64,000 nucleotides of DNA from Ancylostoma caninum (taxonomy: Eukaryota; Nematoda; Chromadorea; Rhabditida; Ancylostomatidae). The notes beneath the pieces are model-generated. The model made no database searches. It saw only the letters and a program-made list of their open reading frames with translations, and was not told where the DNA came from. The stretch is taken from the NCBI GenBank assembly GCA_037903475.1, contig JBAJFG010000563.1, positions 124,001 to 188,000 of the forward strand. The letters run 5' to 3'. The stretch's first letter is position 1. The number at the start of each line of letters is the position of its first letter. Positions 36,527-48,882 of the stretch are shown piece after piece. A program made the position numbers and the translations under genes.

Positions 36527-38310
36527 TCTTCTAGAAATTCAAAGAAATTCCTTGATCAATGTCAACATGGCACAGCACTCCGAACACTATGTAACAAGAC
36601 AAGTGGGCGAATGGACACACACGACGAAACTAAGTGTGGAATGTGGAGCTCTCACAAAGACAAACATTCGACGATACAATGTGACGCATCGTACGCGCAT
36701 TTGCATTTCTTCTAACGCTACACGAGCAGCGCAAAAAACGTAATAGAGGTGGCGCATAAGAACGATGCGCAACTATGAATTGTTCATGAAGAATTGGTCA
36801 TTTCGATGACTACCTGTTCAAAATAGCGAAGGGAAATCGCGGAGCCACTGCGGCGAACGATTGTGGGATGCAAAGCGAGAACAAGCGCTGTGGTGTCGCT
36901 GAAGGTCATCTGGAATGATTCCAAAGCACCCAGCATGACGCGTTAAAGTGCAATGTTTTGCAGCAAAATTGATGTGGGACAGAGAAGGTCACTCGAAGCT
37001 TTCCTATCCTCAGTCTACAACCCACTTTATAATGTTAGCATAAAAGGAGGTGCACAATCCTGAGATTTACTTGATTTTGCTGAAAATATCCGTCGAAGCA
37101 ATAGACAAATGAATATCTCTTTTCAAAAAAGTGGAAGAAATAACAACAAGAAAAAGACCTGTAGACAACCGTGGCGGGAGCTGACGAGAAGGGGGGGGGG
37201 AAGGGGTGGGAGGAAAAATGTAGGTCGCCATTATTTTTGACAACCCACATTCACAAAATTTGAAAAACAAAGACGCCAAAAATATTATCGTGTTTGATGT
37301 ACCAAAAATAAAGAAATTGAAACAAAAAATTTCATCTTTTTTATGAAGCAATTTCAAAGAAAATTCCCCTGACCGATTCTCGAGGTAGAGGAGGATGGTG
37401 CGTCTCGTTATAGCAGACAACTATCTAAGAAAATCTGCTTGGCCCATAATTTGCCATTCTTGCTTACTTTGGCATATTTCTGGTAGTCAATACGTGCTGA
37501 GAACAGATCGCAAGTGAATGAGAACGGTGATATCACTGAAATGTGTGGAAGCGCAGACAATGAAGAGCGCCACGCTGCACGCTGTGTAGCGCGTGGCACT
37601 GGCCCGAACACTGAAAACTCTTACACCAATGATTGAATAATCATGTCCCTGGTGCCGAGAATATATAAGCAAAACTAGAAGAAATTGGCAAAATTTGCAA
37701 TCACGCGTCTCCTTTCGCATTACTCAGGCGACTTCATCGGAAATAATTGAAAAGAACGGGAAGGGGACAGGGAAAAAAGGTATTCAATCAATTCCAATGC
37801 TGCATCGAAGAACCGAATCGCGCGACGTGCAGAGCCGGCAGAAACGGAAGATTTAGGGACTCATTTTGCTAATTATCGTGTCCAACAGTGTCCACTTCAA
37901 GTCTCTTCGTCCATTTTGTGGGTCAGACAACCGATTCGTTTTCCAACGACGCAAACATGACAGTCCAACACAAAAAAAGCAAGAAAGTGAGAATCACGAT
38001 TCTCAATTTTTGCTGACAGTTTCACATTGAAATGCACCCGATGATCGGGAATTCGCTAATGCGACCGAAAGGCGGTTCTAAATTGTATTCTGAGAAGTTA
38101 TGCACGAAAGCCAGCTGAATATGCCAATTATGGGAAAACTGATGTTATGCACTAGCAAAAAACGATGTTCTATAATTTTTCTATATTTTACGGTTTAGAA
38201 TTTTTTATTTTTCTGTGCTCGAAGCTCAAACGTTATCCAGCGGGTCACATACAGCTTCACCTTATGTTTGCTGCTTTTCAATTTTAGCTTAAGTACGAAG
38301 GGCTGAAAGC
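36527..38310. other. 5' flank of CIP2A-like gene, no gene recognised
   Basis: Intergenic. Near 37185-37230 a G-rich tract starts an AT-rich stretch up to about 37400, resembling the segments at 12.4, 17.4 and 24.5 kb. Open frames are short and overlap on both strands. Confidence 0.45.
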
Positions 38311-38448
38311 CGATTCAAAGGTATGGAGCGTTATACCTGGAGTGGGCGGTGCCGTCGAGTTCTGTGATTGGCCAGTTGGATGAATTGACCAGTCGCAGAG
38401 CTGAACCGCACCGCTCCCTAGGTATAACGCTCTACACCCCCGATTCAA
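38311..38448. mobile_element. Hairpin MITE with 8-bp target duplication (hAT-like size)
   Basis: The element core is 38319-38440. Left end GGAGCGTTATACCTGGAGTG; right end CCTAGGTATAACGCTCTACA, its near reverse complement. Inner arms (CTCTGTGATTGGCCAGT-type / ACCAGTCGCAGAGCTG) also pair, so the whole element folds. Both sides carry CGATTCAA (38311-38318 and 38441-38448), an exact 8-bp target-site duplication. This is the clearest member of the family seen at 1.9, 28.75, 52.85 and 62.8 kb. Confidence 0.85.
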
Positions 38449-40061
38449 TGATTTCGCGGAGAACGTAAAGCTTGGTATCGGCCCGTCTGACACGAGAACT
38501 CGCGGAAGGTAGATTTATCTATGACAGAAGCTATAAGGGACTCTAAACGGCAAACGCTTGGCAAAGATAGCTTGACGACAAAGAGAACAGGAAAATCCAA
38601 ACATATTGTCAAGTTGAAGAAACGTGTGTATGGAGATAGTATCAAACCGCTGGACTCTTCGCCAATTCAGTACAATATCAACTGTACGTTTCGATATAGA
38701 GACTAAATAAGGAATAAAGAAGTTCAAGGGAATAAACGCGACAAAATGAACCCGAGAAGGCATAGGACGGATTAATCTGGGACAAAGTAAGACTGAAAGT
38801 GAGCGAAATCTTGCCCACAAATGGAACAAGAACTGCAAACATCGCCCCCCATCGCCCCCCATCCCCCCCCCCCAAAGCAGAGAATGTGGGAGAAGCATAA
38901 AAGGACAGGTATATATAAGCTATTTAACCAAGAGAAAATTGTTGCACATAGATAGACCTTCGAGAAAGAGGTATAGGAGTGAAGCAACATGGATATATGA
39001 CTTTTGAAGATGCAAGTGAACAGGGCAAACAGTAGACATAATAACTCAAATATTGCCGATTTTGAAGAGTAGAAGACTACAGGAGGATAGGAAAAAGTAT
39101 ACTATAGGAAAGCTTGTTTTTCTCTGAGACGATTATCATGGGAAGTGGTGACTCGGAGACTTCAGAAAGTGAAAAATTATGAAAAATACAAGAGGAGAAA
39201 ATAGAAAATCCTTGTTTTTTTTTTCTTTTAGAACTGTAGTACTGAAAATCATGCTATTGTGTAATAAGGGTTTCTAACATTGATAGAAATTTGTCGCAAA
39301 GCCCCCGATTCTTGCAGGATTCATAGCTCTAATGCACAGTAGAGCGAAAAATCTTGCATTTCCGTTTCAACGCATATAAAACTGCGTAAAAACCGACGTC
39401 AGTAACCACAGAGGCGAAAATTTTCCGCACAAAAACATCGACAAAGCGGAGAAACCGGCAATTCAGCAGGAAAACAGAAAGGACAATCCAATAGAGTGTA
39501 AATGCTTTATGCCAGCACAGATACCAGCGGGTCAATGTTGACCAAGTCACCTCGCAAGATGCTGCTCTCGTATGCAGGTGCTGAGTAAATAAGCCGAGCA
39601 AGACAGAGGAGCGTTGTGCTTATGCTGCTTCTGGCAACAATATACTCAACCAGGTGCAAACACCGTATCGAATGATCATATTTCCTTTGGCTTAATGCAT
39701 CTACGCATGAATCATCGTCAAGAAAGCGAGATGAGGTCGCTAAAAGATCTACGCGTAGATACTTTGGTGCAGATAAGTGTTATCCTGTCTTACTAATCTC
39801 TTAAAAAGCATGTCCTTCCGGAAGACTCCACACAATACTGTCTTTGTGTGTAAATCCATATTTATACTCAGTGCCACCTCCGTTCATTCATGGTGCATTC
39901 GCAGGCACTTTGCAGCCGCTACGCAGCTGCAGCGCGGTTTCGCTGCGGCTCTGACACGTTTTGGCACGCATCACGCTGTCTTGACGGGTTTTAACAGGAC
40001 TCATTCGTAAATTATATGAATTGCAGCAGTACTCTATCGTCTGTCTTTTCGACAAGGACTG
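38449..40061. other. No gene recognised
   Basis: Overlapping short frames on both strands and a C-rich tract near 38845-38875. Nothing with splice-site or family support. Confidence 0.45.
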
Positions 40062-40145
40062 TACAGTGTGCGTCGATGGAGTTGACGACTTGCGTACGTT
40101 TACAGCAGCGCAACCGCGCCGCGCCCTGGAATCGCCATTTTGCGG
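40062..40145. mobile_element. Left-end fragment of the GC-rich TIR element
   Basis: TACAGTGTGCGTCGATGG at 40062 matches the left end at 28528, followed by the GCGCAACCGCGCC arm, and then the similarity stops. A solo end about 130 bp upstream of a more complete copy (40276-40548). Confidence 0.6.
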
Positions 40146-40275
40146 TACCGTGATGGGTAATCTTAACTATATCTACTGTTTTCAACGTATTTGAATTGTC
40201 CACATCATCACTTTAACACACGAAAGCCAGTCGAGCACGTGGCGCTGTTGTGCTATATACGCTCAAATGTGTATA

Positions 40276-40548
40276 TACAGTGGACGGCAACGGCGCTGGC
40301 CCATCTGCGGCCTCGACAGGGACGCAACGCGACCGCGCCGCGCGCGCCGGGATCGGTGCCATCACCTGCGGAATGCTATTTCTAGGGCCTTTTCTCTCCG
40401 ATTTACTCGAAAATACTTAGAATCGATTAGAAAAGCTGTAAGAAATGGCATAACAGCAGCAGAATACAAGGTTACGGCGCGCGCGGCGCGGTTGCGCGAC
40501 GTCCTTCTCAAGGCCGCAGATGGGCCAGCGCCATTGACGTCCACTGTA
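40276..40548. mobile_element. Complete GC-rich TIR MITE, TA-flanked (Tc1/mariner-like)
   Basis: The left end CAGTGGACGGCAACGGCGCT and the right end (reverse complement CAGTGGACGTCAATGGCGCT) continue pairing through GGCCCATCTGCGGCCT. That makes about 36-bp terminal repeats with few mismatches, flanked by TA on both sides. Subterminal GC-rich arms (GACCGCGCCGCGCGCGCC / GGCGCGCGCGGCGCGGTT) also pair around an AT-rich centre. There is no transposase. The non-AT composition makes it stand out sharply from the surrounding sequence. Confidence 0.85.
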
Positions 40549-40560
40549 CGTATCATTGGT

Positions 40561-41714
40561 TATCCGAGAGCTCCGGTACATAGCCCGCTTTCTCTGCCTG
40601 GCAGCCGCGCGCGGACTCCACGCGTCGCGGCTTTTCGCAGCAGAGCGCGTCCACTTTCGCAGATACTTTGAATACAATTTAATCTCTCTCTGTTTTGAGC
40701 TTCCCACATAGGGTTTCGTTCTAGAGATGCAGAATAGTACCCTAATATATTAGAAATGTGATCGTTCAGGGCAGAGTGTACGAGAAGTTCCCCTTCAATG
40801 AATGTTTTGTTTTGCTTTCTAAATAATACTCGCTCTTCTTATCATCTCCAAATACTAGGCGCCGCAAAAGAGTTTATACTCTACATTGGATCATAGAGGA
40901 GTTCCTCCTTATCTTTCTCAAAGATATAATAAATGTATGTATTGAAGCTGCAATAAATATATGAAATCAAAGCTAGAAGTTGTTTCCTAGAGTGACACTG
41001 ATCAAAACACTGTGTGTATAAACTTCATGCCATGATCGCTGTGAGTTTATGAACTGTGAACTTGTATTTGAAAACTAAATAGTCACTACTTCAAAGACTA
41101 ACTAAACCATCATCACTTATCGCTCCTTCGTTACTTAATCATATCATTTCTCAAGAATTCGCCGCAGTTGCAGTAGAGACCGAATAGTTCCACTAGAGAC
41201 TTCACGGAAACGCCAGTAATACATAACGTGGCCCAACTTCGAACGATCCGTCTACCAGCTCCAAGCAGCAGGTAGTTCGACCCTTCCAAAGACGAGGCGT
41301 TCGTCGCTTTTTTGTCTATTGATGTACAATACTAGGAAAACTTGGAGAGAAGGTTTAGGATGTGTTCACATCTCGAACATGTGGAGCGAGATGGCCCACT
41401 GCACACACAACAATGATCTATTAGCCCGCATTCGCTTCTATCATTAGCACCGAGACTTCATCTGAAGAGCAGAGTTTCACCTCCTTATACGCTTCCAGAA
41501 CAGAAGAAGAAAAAGAAGCAAACAGTGGTAGTTTCAACAACTAAGTTCAGAGGTCACTGTCTGAGAAAACTTTCTAATAACTACTCCACTATTGTACATG
41601 AAAGAGTGAGGAGGAAGGACAAAACGTGCTCTGCTGCGGAAAGCCACGACGCGCCAACTCCGCGCGCGGCTGCCAGGCAGAGGAAGCGGGCTATATACCG
41701 GAGCTCGTTATCCG
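40561..41714. mobile_element. 1.15-kb element with about 85-100-bp inverted repeats
   Basis: The left arm (40561-40661) contains ATAGCCCGCTTTCTCTGCCT and CCGCGCGCGGACTCC. The right arm (41632-41714) carries the reverse complement (CTCCGCGCGCGGCTGCCAGG and GAGGAAGCGGGCTATATACC) with roughly one mismatch in ten. The outer edges read TTATCCGAGAGCTCCGG and CCGGAGCTCGTTATCCGA. The 970-bp interior has no transposase I recognise. It directly abuts the TA-flanked MITE on its left, so the two may have inserted one beside the other. Confidence 0.7.
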
Positions 41715-43071
41715 ACCGGATCGGACTCCGATGAACTATAACTGCAGCGAAAGACTAAGACATCAGGATAAAGGAGTTGAAATCAGGATAAAGGAGTTCA
41801 AATAGGCGGTAAAACAACATTCCACGAAATTCGCTGTATTGAGGGCTAGCCTAGCATGTTCTGCTGTTTACGCCGAAATCCATTCTGAGCATTCACCTTG
41901 TAGGGCGTGGATTTTTGTTTGAGCGATTATTGACCACAAGTAGAGATGCACATCCGGTTTCCGCGACTCAGCAATTTTTGACTCCGCCAAGTGACAGGTA
42001 AATAGCATAATTGAGCCCGAACAGCAAAGCAAACCCAAGGATGACATCTACTTTAGAAATATAGCTTCTTTATTAGAGAAACTTACGAAATCTCTGCTCA
42101 TGAGCAAATACAAGCAGGATGAATTGGTGGACAGGAAGTTGAAAACGTGCTCCGGTCAAATCTTGCCAGATTGAGATTTTGAGGTGGAAAGCAACCCAAT
42201 GTGATAAACATTCTACAAGAAAAGAAAACCTTGTTGGTGCGCTTGGCAAGAAGTAGAGCAGAAAATAAAGAGAGGATGGAAAGAAGAAAAGAATGAAAGA
42301 AAAGCAATGCTGAAAACCTCTTCATTATACCAGAACCGTCAAATTTGCTTACGAACAAATCATTGGGAGGTAACACGAAGGGACGAGGACGAAAACTAAG
42401 CTGGAAATACTGCGAAATCGGTTAATCCGCCGTTTACTGGTGGTAGATGAGGATCGAGGGCGAACACTAGAAAATTGACGTCACTGGCTCCGCCCCTAAT
42501 CGTGGCGACCTCATCATCGTACGAGTTTTCATGCATCTTGGAGCTCAAGAATGAACGGCATTGATCTGCATGGCTATTGAAGAGTTTTCCGCGCTATTTT
42601 CCGCTTGCAATCATTGCAGAGAAGTTAGAGCCTTGTTGAAATCACTTTTGTATCTCGAATTTCGCGCCGTGGAGTCTTTCAGAATCGGTTTCTTCTTTTT
42701 TTTTCTGGAGCGAAGTCACGCCTCCTGAAGCCTGGGCCCTAAGGCGCGTATTGTATCCCTCGCGCTTTGAATGTTATCCACCATATAGCCTTAACCTATT
42801 TTGGTATAAGTCAAGAGTTACCTTATCGCGAGGAATAGTAGCCGATTCATCTCCTTAGTGCTTTACTGTGACACCAACTTGATAGGATTTTGTGTCTATT
42901 TGGAGAGAAGAGGTGTTTAGCTTTCTCAGATTACTCCTCGATTTCAATTTGATTCGTAAACTAAATATGTGTCCTCCATTTTTGGCCTTTCTTCCCTATC
43001 TCAGCACTCTTTAAAGCGAATTTTAGTGAAAGTGAGCTAACAAAGTTGTAATAGAGACACAACTAGAAAAG
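41715..43071. other. No gene recognised
   Basis: AT-rich intergenic DNA between repeat elements and a candidate exon. No defensible exon. Confidence 0.4.
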
Positions 43072-43188
43072 GACAGAGCTATGATGTCGAAATTCCAACG
43101 CTTCCAGCAATTCACTACCACCTCCCACTTCCAATTCCTTTGTGCGACGCTGCGGGTGGCAGATTGATCGAGTTGCCCACCGTCTCCC
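43072..43188 (+). CDS. Possible orphan exon, unknown protein
   Basis: 117 nt, phase 1 to 1, between an AAG acceptor (ACTAGAAAAG) and a GTAGGT donor. The frame reads QSYDVEIPTLPAIHYHLPLP then PLCDAAGGRLIELPTVS, a well-formed, proline-rich, protein-like sequence. The AAG acceptor is the non-canonical type also seen in the Kunitz and CIP2A-like genes. It could be an upstream exon of the zinc-finger gene starting at 44943, but no frame-consistent link was found. The opposite strand also has a 60-codon open frame here. Confidence 0.3.
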
Positions 43189-44309
43189 GTAGGTCCCGTG
43201 CGGAAGATCGTCCTTTAACAGAATGAGAGCGAGGTTTTCCCGCACATTTCGAAATCGTTGAAAACCTTGCTGAAGTTCGATTTTGATCTATTTTCGTGGT
43301 TTCCTTGAGTTGAATTCCATCTGGAATGGGTTCGAACTGGCAAAGGCAAAGACCGCTGTTGAGTAAACCATCCAGGGTTTCAGCAAGTGTTGAGTGCGAT
43401 GTGCTGTACTAGGGGTCCTTCGAGGAATTGCTCTTTCTCACCATGATTAACAGCAGTTCGGGCGAGTCTTTCAAGTTTGTGACTTCTCTGCTGGTTCGAA
43501 CCGATGTTTCTTTGTGAAGCATGCATTTCGTTTAAATTTTCCCATTTCTGGTTGAAATCCTATAGATCTTCGCGTGGATTGCGCATTTTTGGACCGGCCG
43601 CAAGATTTAGCGTGGATTTTGGATGAGTTGCTAGTGAATTATATGACTTCCCTGGAATTTCCTATCTTTTTCGTATGTTGTACTCAGTAGTTTTTACTAA
43701 TGATGATTCATACTTGTTTTTGTCACATTCGGATTGTTACCTTGTACATCATCTGAGCTCTTCTCTACAAGCCATTATCTCTCATTGCGTCATCATTCTA
43801 GTCAGTCATGCCATTCTTCTATGTTTATTTTCTTGATTGTTGCTTCTTATTATTGTTTGTCTTCTTGCTCTGCGGTTGTACAATTGCGTCAGTGAAAATC
43901 ACGTTCAAACGGAAATGGAATTGCACGGTCAACAGTTTACTACTGCTATCGAATAGAGGTTTTCTAGGGCAGACAAAAAGCTCGATAGGTGTAAAAGGGA
44001 CTGATAACCACAATACGAGGGAGAAATTGTTTATTTCATGATTCCAAGACAACATGCAAACAAGTTCTGCGTGGTAAAGCTCGAATAGGTCGGCTTCACC
44101 ATCCTGCAAAAATGGTTGCACAGTGTTTTTCATCCAGAGATTATTTTTCCAGTCTTGCTGGGAAAGCTATTTGAAATCTGGGAAAGCTATGTAAAAAATT
44201 ATCTATTTTGAATGGATGTAGTCGCTCAAAGCGTTCGTGTTTTTCTAACGGGTTCTCTGGAAAACAACTGTTTTATTAGCTTTTTATGTGAGAAATTCAG
44301 TTCTTCTCA

Positions 44310-44430
44310 AAAATACTTGCCTCACGCTTCACCGCCCATCTGCTAAGCCGTGCCGCATCACCTATGCATTATCATACGTGGTGTGACGTGGCTAAGTTGA
44401 CGAGCGGTTCAGCGTGAGGCAGGAATTTTT
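44310..44430. repeat. Hairpin MITE-like inverted repeat
   Basis: AAATACTTGCCTCACGCTTC on the left pairs with GGTTCAGCGTGAGGCAGGAA on the right. Inner arms (CTGCTAAGCCGTGCCGCATC / TGTGACGTGGCTAAGTTGAC) pair too, giving one long imperfect hairpin of about 120 bp upstream of the zinc-finger gene. Confidence 0.6.
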
Positions 44431-44730
44431 TAGAAGGACTATAATATTTAGCAAGAGAATTATTATTGCGAGATTTTCGCAGCGTTTTGATCTGCGAAAG
44501 AATCGTTCTTATTCCACCAATGCGTGGATGGTATGTTCGACCATTTTTTTTTTAGCATTTGTCTTATCCGCGTATAGTATGAAGCCACACTGCCTTATTT
44601 CTATATTTTAGATATTTCTGTTATTTGCACCTATCGTACGCTATACCACATGTGGGGTGTGATATTCTGTAGTGCCATTGCTCTGAGTAGATCGATTTTG
44701 ATACATGTAGATTACCGATGATTCGTGCGT

Positions 44731-44813
44731 AATCATGTCTCTGGCTACGGCGATGGGGACGCTATACTCCATGTGGAGTACAGAACCCCCTCGCCGTAGG
44801 CAGCGACATGATT
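44731..44813. repeat. Strong 83-bp hairpin
   Basis: AATCATGTCTCTGGCTACGG plus CGATGGGG pairs with CCCC plus CTCGCCGTAGGCAGCGACAT and GATT, with few mismatches. The apex ACTCCATGTGGAGTA is itself palindromic. It lies about 130 bp upstream of the zinc-finger gene's start codon. Confidence 0.7.
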
Positions 44814-44942
44814 GACACGACCTACGGCAACATTTTTTTAACCGTTTTTGTCGTCCCTGATTTTCTCTGAAATTTGAAGGTATGCTTCGCTCATTTCTGT
44901 TCCAGAACCGAAGTTACATCACTGCATCTTCATGAAAGACTT

Positions 44943-47900
44943 ATGATTTCAACAACGAGGATGATGGACTTCGAGTTCTACCGTAATAATCCACCTCCTC
45001 CATTTATTTGTGTGGATGTGTGTTCGCAAATATCTCGTGGGTTTTTATTTTTTTTTTCTGTATCTTATCCAGCTGTATTTGTTAGAGACCACTTTTATAT
45101 TTGAGAAGAACCACCCATCATTCCAGCGTCTCAATCCGCATCCTCTGTTTCCATTGCGTCACTCGGTGCGAATTCATCCAATTCACCTTCTGACGTGGTT
45201 GAAAATACTCCGAATCCCGTCACCGCTTGCCCAAACAACCAAGCTGGATCGGGATCCGACATTGACTGCCTTCCCGACAGAGCTTTAATACACTGTGCTC
45301 CAGACGAAGCCACAAATGTAGCTGATTTATCTGCGGCCGGAATGGAATTCTAACTACAATTCAGTCTAAAGTGTTCTTTTAGGAGCGAACATCGTCAAAT
45401 TTATCACGATGTCAAGAAGAGCTGCGTGAAATGAAAATGGAGGCAATTAAAGCCCGAGAAAAGAGAAATGAAGAAAGACGATTAGCACGCTCTGAACCGG
45501 AGGTGGGTTACGTATTGGAGTCATTTAGTGTTCTTATCTACAGCAGGGACGTAAATACTATCAGTTTCTTAAGACTTTTACCCACCGAGTATTCTTTTTC
45601 TTTTCCTTATATTTCGTTACAATTATTGCGCCACTTTGGTGCAATGTTCCATTTAAGAACTACTGTTGTTGACAACAGATCTGTGTATATCTACTCTTTT
45701 GAAGACCGTTTTTCTTGGCTACATTAGCTGTGAAGATATGGGATGATTGGCCCAGTGACACATCCTGTTGTTCTTCTTTTTTTTTTCTCCGTAGAACACT
45801 CAGTTTAGCTCAATCTGACTTTTTGGCATGAACAAATTAAACTTTAATGCCATTCCGTAAGTCATGGAGGGTAAACCATTGCTGAAAATTTCTTGCTAAC
45901 TGCATTGGTATCCCCGTCATCTCCTTAGATGGCCACGTCATCTCCTTAGCACTAGTTGGCTAGGCTCTTCAGGAACGTTTATATTCCTTCCTTTCCTATA
46001 CTGACTAATTTTTAAATTCGTTAGGCAAGTCACAATATAGTAGTGCTATATTTTTTAAGAGAGCACATTTGGATGGAGTAGGGAGCACCGTGTCGAATCT
46101 CCGTGGAGAACGAAACGAGGATGACTACAAGAAAGAAAGGATTGTCTTGGATGCAAAGGGTGTGCCCATCTCACAGCCACGTCGTCGTATACGGAGTACT
46201 TTTGGTATGTGCAGTGACGCACAGAGCAATTGGATTCAGAAGAAGTATTTATGAATTGTAGGGGGAGGTGCAGTGGTAATTCCGACTTCCGTGCAGTCAA
46301 CGCTTGACTTGGATTTGCCACCTCTCCCTCCAAGACCTACGGACCCTGCCGAAATCAGGAAAATAGTACGAAGCAAGATGATTCGGTGCAAGGTTCGCAT
46401 TTCTATAGAGGTTTTGGATCCTTCATGGTTCATGGCTGATTTTTCCCTTATCCAGGTTTGCGGCAATCGATTCGGACAAAGAAACCTTTTGGAGCGACAT
46501 TTGCGCGACAAACATCATGTGGAGTACCTTGAATATCTTTATCAAGAAGAATTAGAAGTGCAAAGGCAACGGTATGATAGCAATGAGTTATTGGTTGCTT
46601 CTAAGGAATATTTTGGCCACATTTCAGAGAAGAAGAACTGGAGAGAAATAGAATTGATGAATTGACATCTGGCGGTTTTATTCCCCCTCAATCAGCCATA
46701 GAATCGAACGTTTACGATGTGGATGTGGAGGCGTACGTTGTCATTGGTATTATATTTTTTTCGAGAAAGTAAGCTTTCCGTTTTATAGCATCCCTCTACC
46801 TGGTGAATTGTCTAACGGTGTAGTGGCGAGATTTGATGCGAATGGATACCTTCGGCAGCCGAAAAGAACTTTTCGCAAGAAGGTAGTCAATGTTTAAAAG
46901 TATTCTTACTCAGGATTGATTATTTTTCTTCTTTCAGGTCTCTCCACAGTGCCCATTCTGTGATAAACGTTTTAGAAACGAGGTTTCTTTGAAGAAACAC
47001 TTCGTCAAGAAGCATCCCGAGTGTGTCGAGTTCGTGCAGTGCCTTGACTGTTTCAAGTGTCTTCCAGATAAAAGTCATCTCACTGAGCATGAGTGTGACA
47101 TGGTGAGTCGCTTGAGTAGATGCGGATCTGAAAGCGTTTGTGATTCGTGGGTATTAAAAAACAACCCATTTGTAAGATTGGGGGAGGATGAAATGCTCAA
47201 TTTTTGTAGGGCTCTTTCCTATTTTCTAGGGAACATCTCATTATTTATTGTAAACGGCGAAGTACACTTTCCTTTGGAGGGCGGGATACATCCTTATTTC
47301 ACATCTTTGATAAACCACATTTGATACGTTTTGAGGTAATGATGTGAGACAGTAAAAGATCAGAATCAAGAGTGATAACTTCGGCCGTTCACATGGTCTT
47401 GCACCTGCTTCTTTGCTTACACTGCCCCTATAGTCTATAGGCCGCCGTCGCCGACGACAGCGGGGACCAATGTTGGCGACTTTGGCGTCGGTGCATATCG
47501 ATTGTGAGCGGTCGCCAACATTGGGGCCGCTGTCACAGAGTGCTATACTCCTCGAGTAGTATAGCACCCTGCGATGGCGGCCTTATAAAAGAAGAAATGT
47601 GCATGAACAATTAGTTGACGTTAGAAACTTTATGCCAGCGCATTGTAGTTTCTATCTACGAAGGAAGCTAGTTAAGCGTAGTTCTTCGCTTTAGACATGG
47701 CTGTGTTACGAATGTTCGCCAATTCAAAACATGTGCACGGAGCAACGCTTCACGAATCACCGAGCAAAGTTCCATCGTGGTGCGAATTCAGGGTTCCGAT
47801 GTAATGAGTGTAACCAGAAATTCCTCACGCCTCGCAAACTCAGGTATTAAGCTGTTTGCTGTTTTGGTTCATAGCTGTGTTTCTTAAAATTTGTACACAT

Positions 47901-48882
47901 GCTTTTTAGGAAGCATCGGAAAATGTCTCATGTATTTGTCAAAACCTATTCTTGTCATTTCTGTGAAGAGTTGTTTACCAGTGAGGTTTCGGTGGGTTTC
48001 ATAATATAACAGTCGTATTACTTCTTGTTGACTACGTTGAAGGAGGTGCTAGTCTGAGTGAATCTCTTACAGGTGATGACGCACGAGAGGATTCATACCG
48101 GTATCATCAAATTCGAGTGTAAAATCTGCGACTTCCGATGTAATAGATATATTCAAATGGAAAATCATAAGAAGGTATGTGAAGGTAGCTTTCAGAGAAT
48201 GATAGTGTAACCTCAGTGAATTCTTTTTTCAGGAAGATCACGGCTATTTGTGCTCCATCTGTCAGGAGAGCTTCGGGGAATGGGCGGAGATCAAAAATCA
48301 TACGCTGTCAAAGCATGGAGGTTATCTTACCAGCGACACGTATACGGGTATAAAAGGCATTTTTATCGTTTTAACAAGCTTTGCTGGAAAAGCCCTGCAT
48401 TCCATTCTCCCATCAAAGGTCTACTCTAGGAAAGTAGCCAAAAAGGATTTGATTTTCCAACAATTTCACTTGCGGGCATTGCAGAATGGGTGCTTAATTT
48501 CAGCTCAATCGTGTCGTTATGGCTATCTGACAATTTCAGCTTTAGCTTTATGCTTTTTACAAGTTGAAATCGGATTTGAAGGACGTTTGGAAGTTCTATT
48601 AGGAAAGAAGATTGCGGACCCGAAATGCGAAAGAAAACTTTTCACTGTGATTCCCACATATCGATTAGTCGCAACTGCCAATTTTTACGCGTATGGGATA
48701 ATAAAGAGTATTGTATTTATAGTTGTGATTATGTTGTTTAGATTGGTGCTTACCGCTTGGTCCTTTTCGCTTCTCATAAACCTCTTCTTCTTCCTTACTT
48801 TGAGAGTACTCTTCATGACGTTTTCCTCGTTTTAGGCTACATCGAGTCTCCACGCGTTTGGGCGCTGTTTAAAGGAGATTGA
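44943..48882 (+). CDS. C2H2 zinc-finger protein, about eight fingers, 14 exons
   Basis: Exons: 44943-45009, 45127-45317, 45383-45506, 46025-46204, 46262-46392, 46456-46571, 46628-46732, 46789-46882, 46938-47102, 47695-47843, 47910-47991, 48073-48174, 48233-48347, 48836-48882. All phases fit; 1668 nt, 555 residues. The N-terminal 260 residues are low-complexity Ser/Asn/Pro and charged. Fingers then follow, with C-x2-C pairs in CKVCGNRF, CPFCDKRF, CLDCFKC, CYECSPI, CNECNQKF, CHFCEELF, CKICDFRC and CSICQESF. The sixth is canonical (12 residues, then HERIH and a TG linker), consistent with nuclear DNA binding. Fingers 3, 4 and 7 are atypical in spacing. The start follows a TGTTCCAG acceptor at 44898-44905 and a short upstream frame; the first donor (T|GTGTGG) is weak. 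No orthologue named. Confidence 0.8.
47440..47583. repeat. Nested cruciform-type repeat in a zinc-finger-gene intron
   Basis: Outer arms GGCCGCCGTCGCC / GCGATGGCGGCC enclose a strong hairpin ACAGCGGGGACCAATGTTGG / CCAACATTGGGGCCGCTGT. A second hairpin, GTGCTATACT / AGTATAGCAC, follows inside the right side. This compound fold is GC-rich in an AT-rich intron (between exons 9 and 10) and resembles the 44.73- and 27.3-kb hairpins in its GCTATACTCC and ATCGATTGT motifs. Confidence 0.65.

Noticed and set aside
43323..43500. GGTTCGAAC-type motifs suggesting a tRNA T-loop
   Set aside because: No matching acceptor stem, D-arm or anticodon arm at proper distance; no tRNA seen anywhere in the window.
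48248..48835. 195-codon plus-strand frame at the end of the zinc-finger gene
   Set aside because: Only its first part is the real exon (to 48347); the rest is read-through of an intron ending in a CGTTTTAG acceptor at 48835, hydrophobic and compositional.
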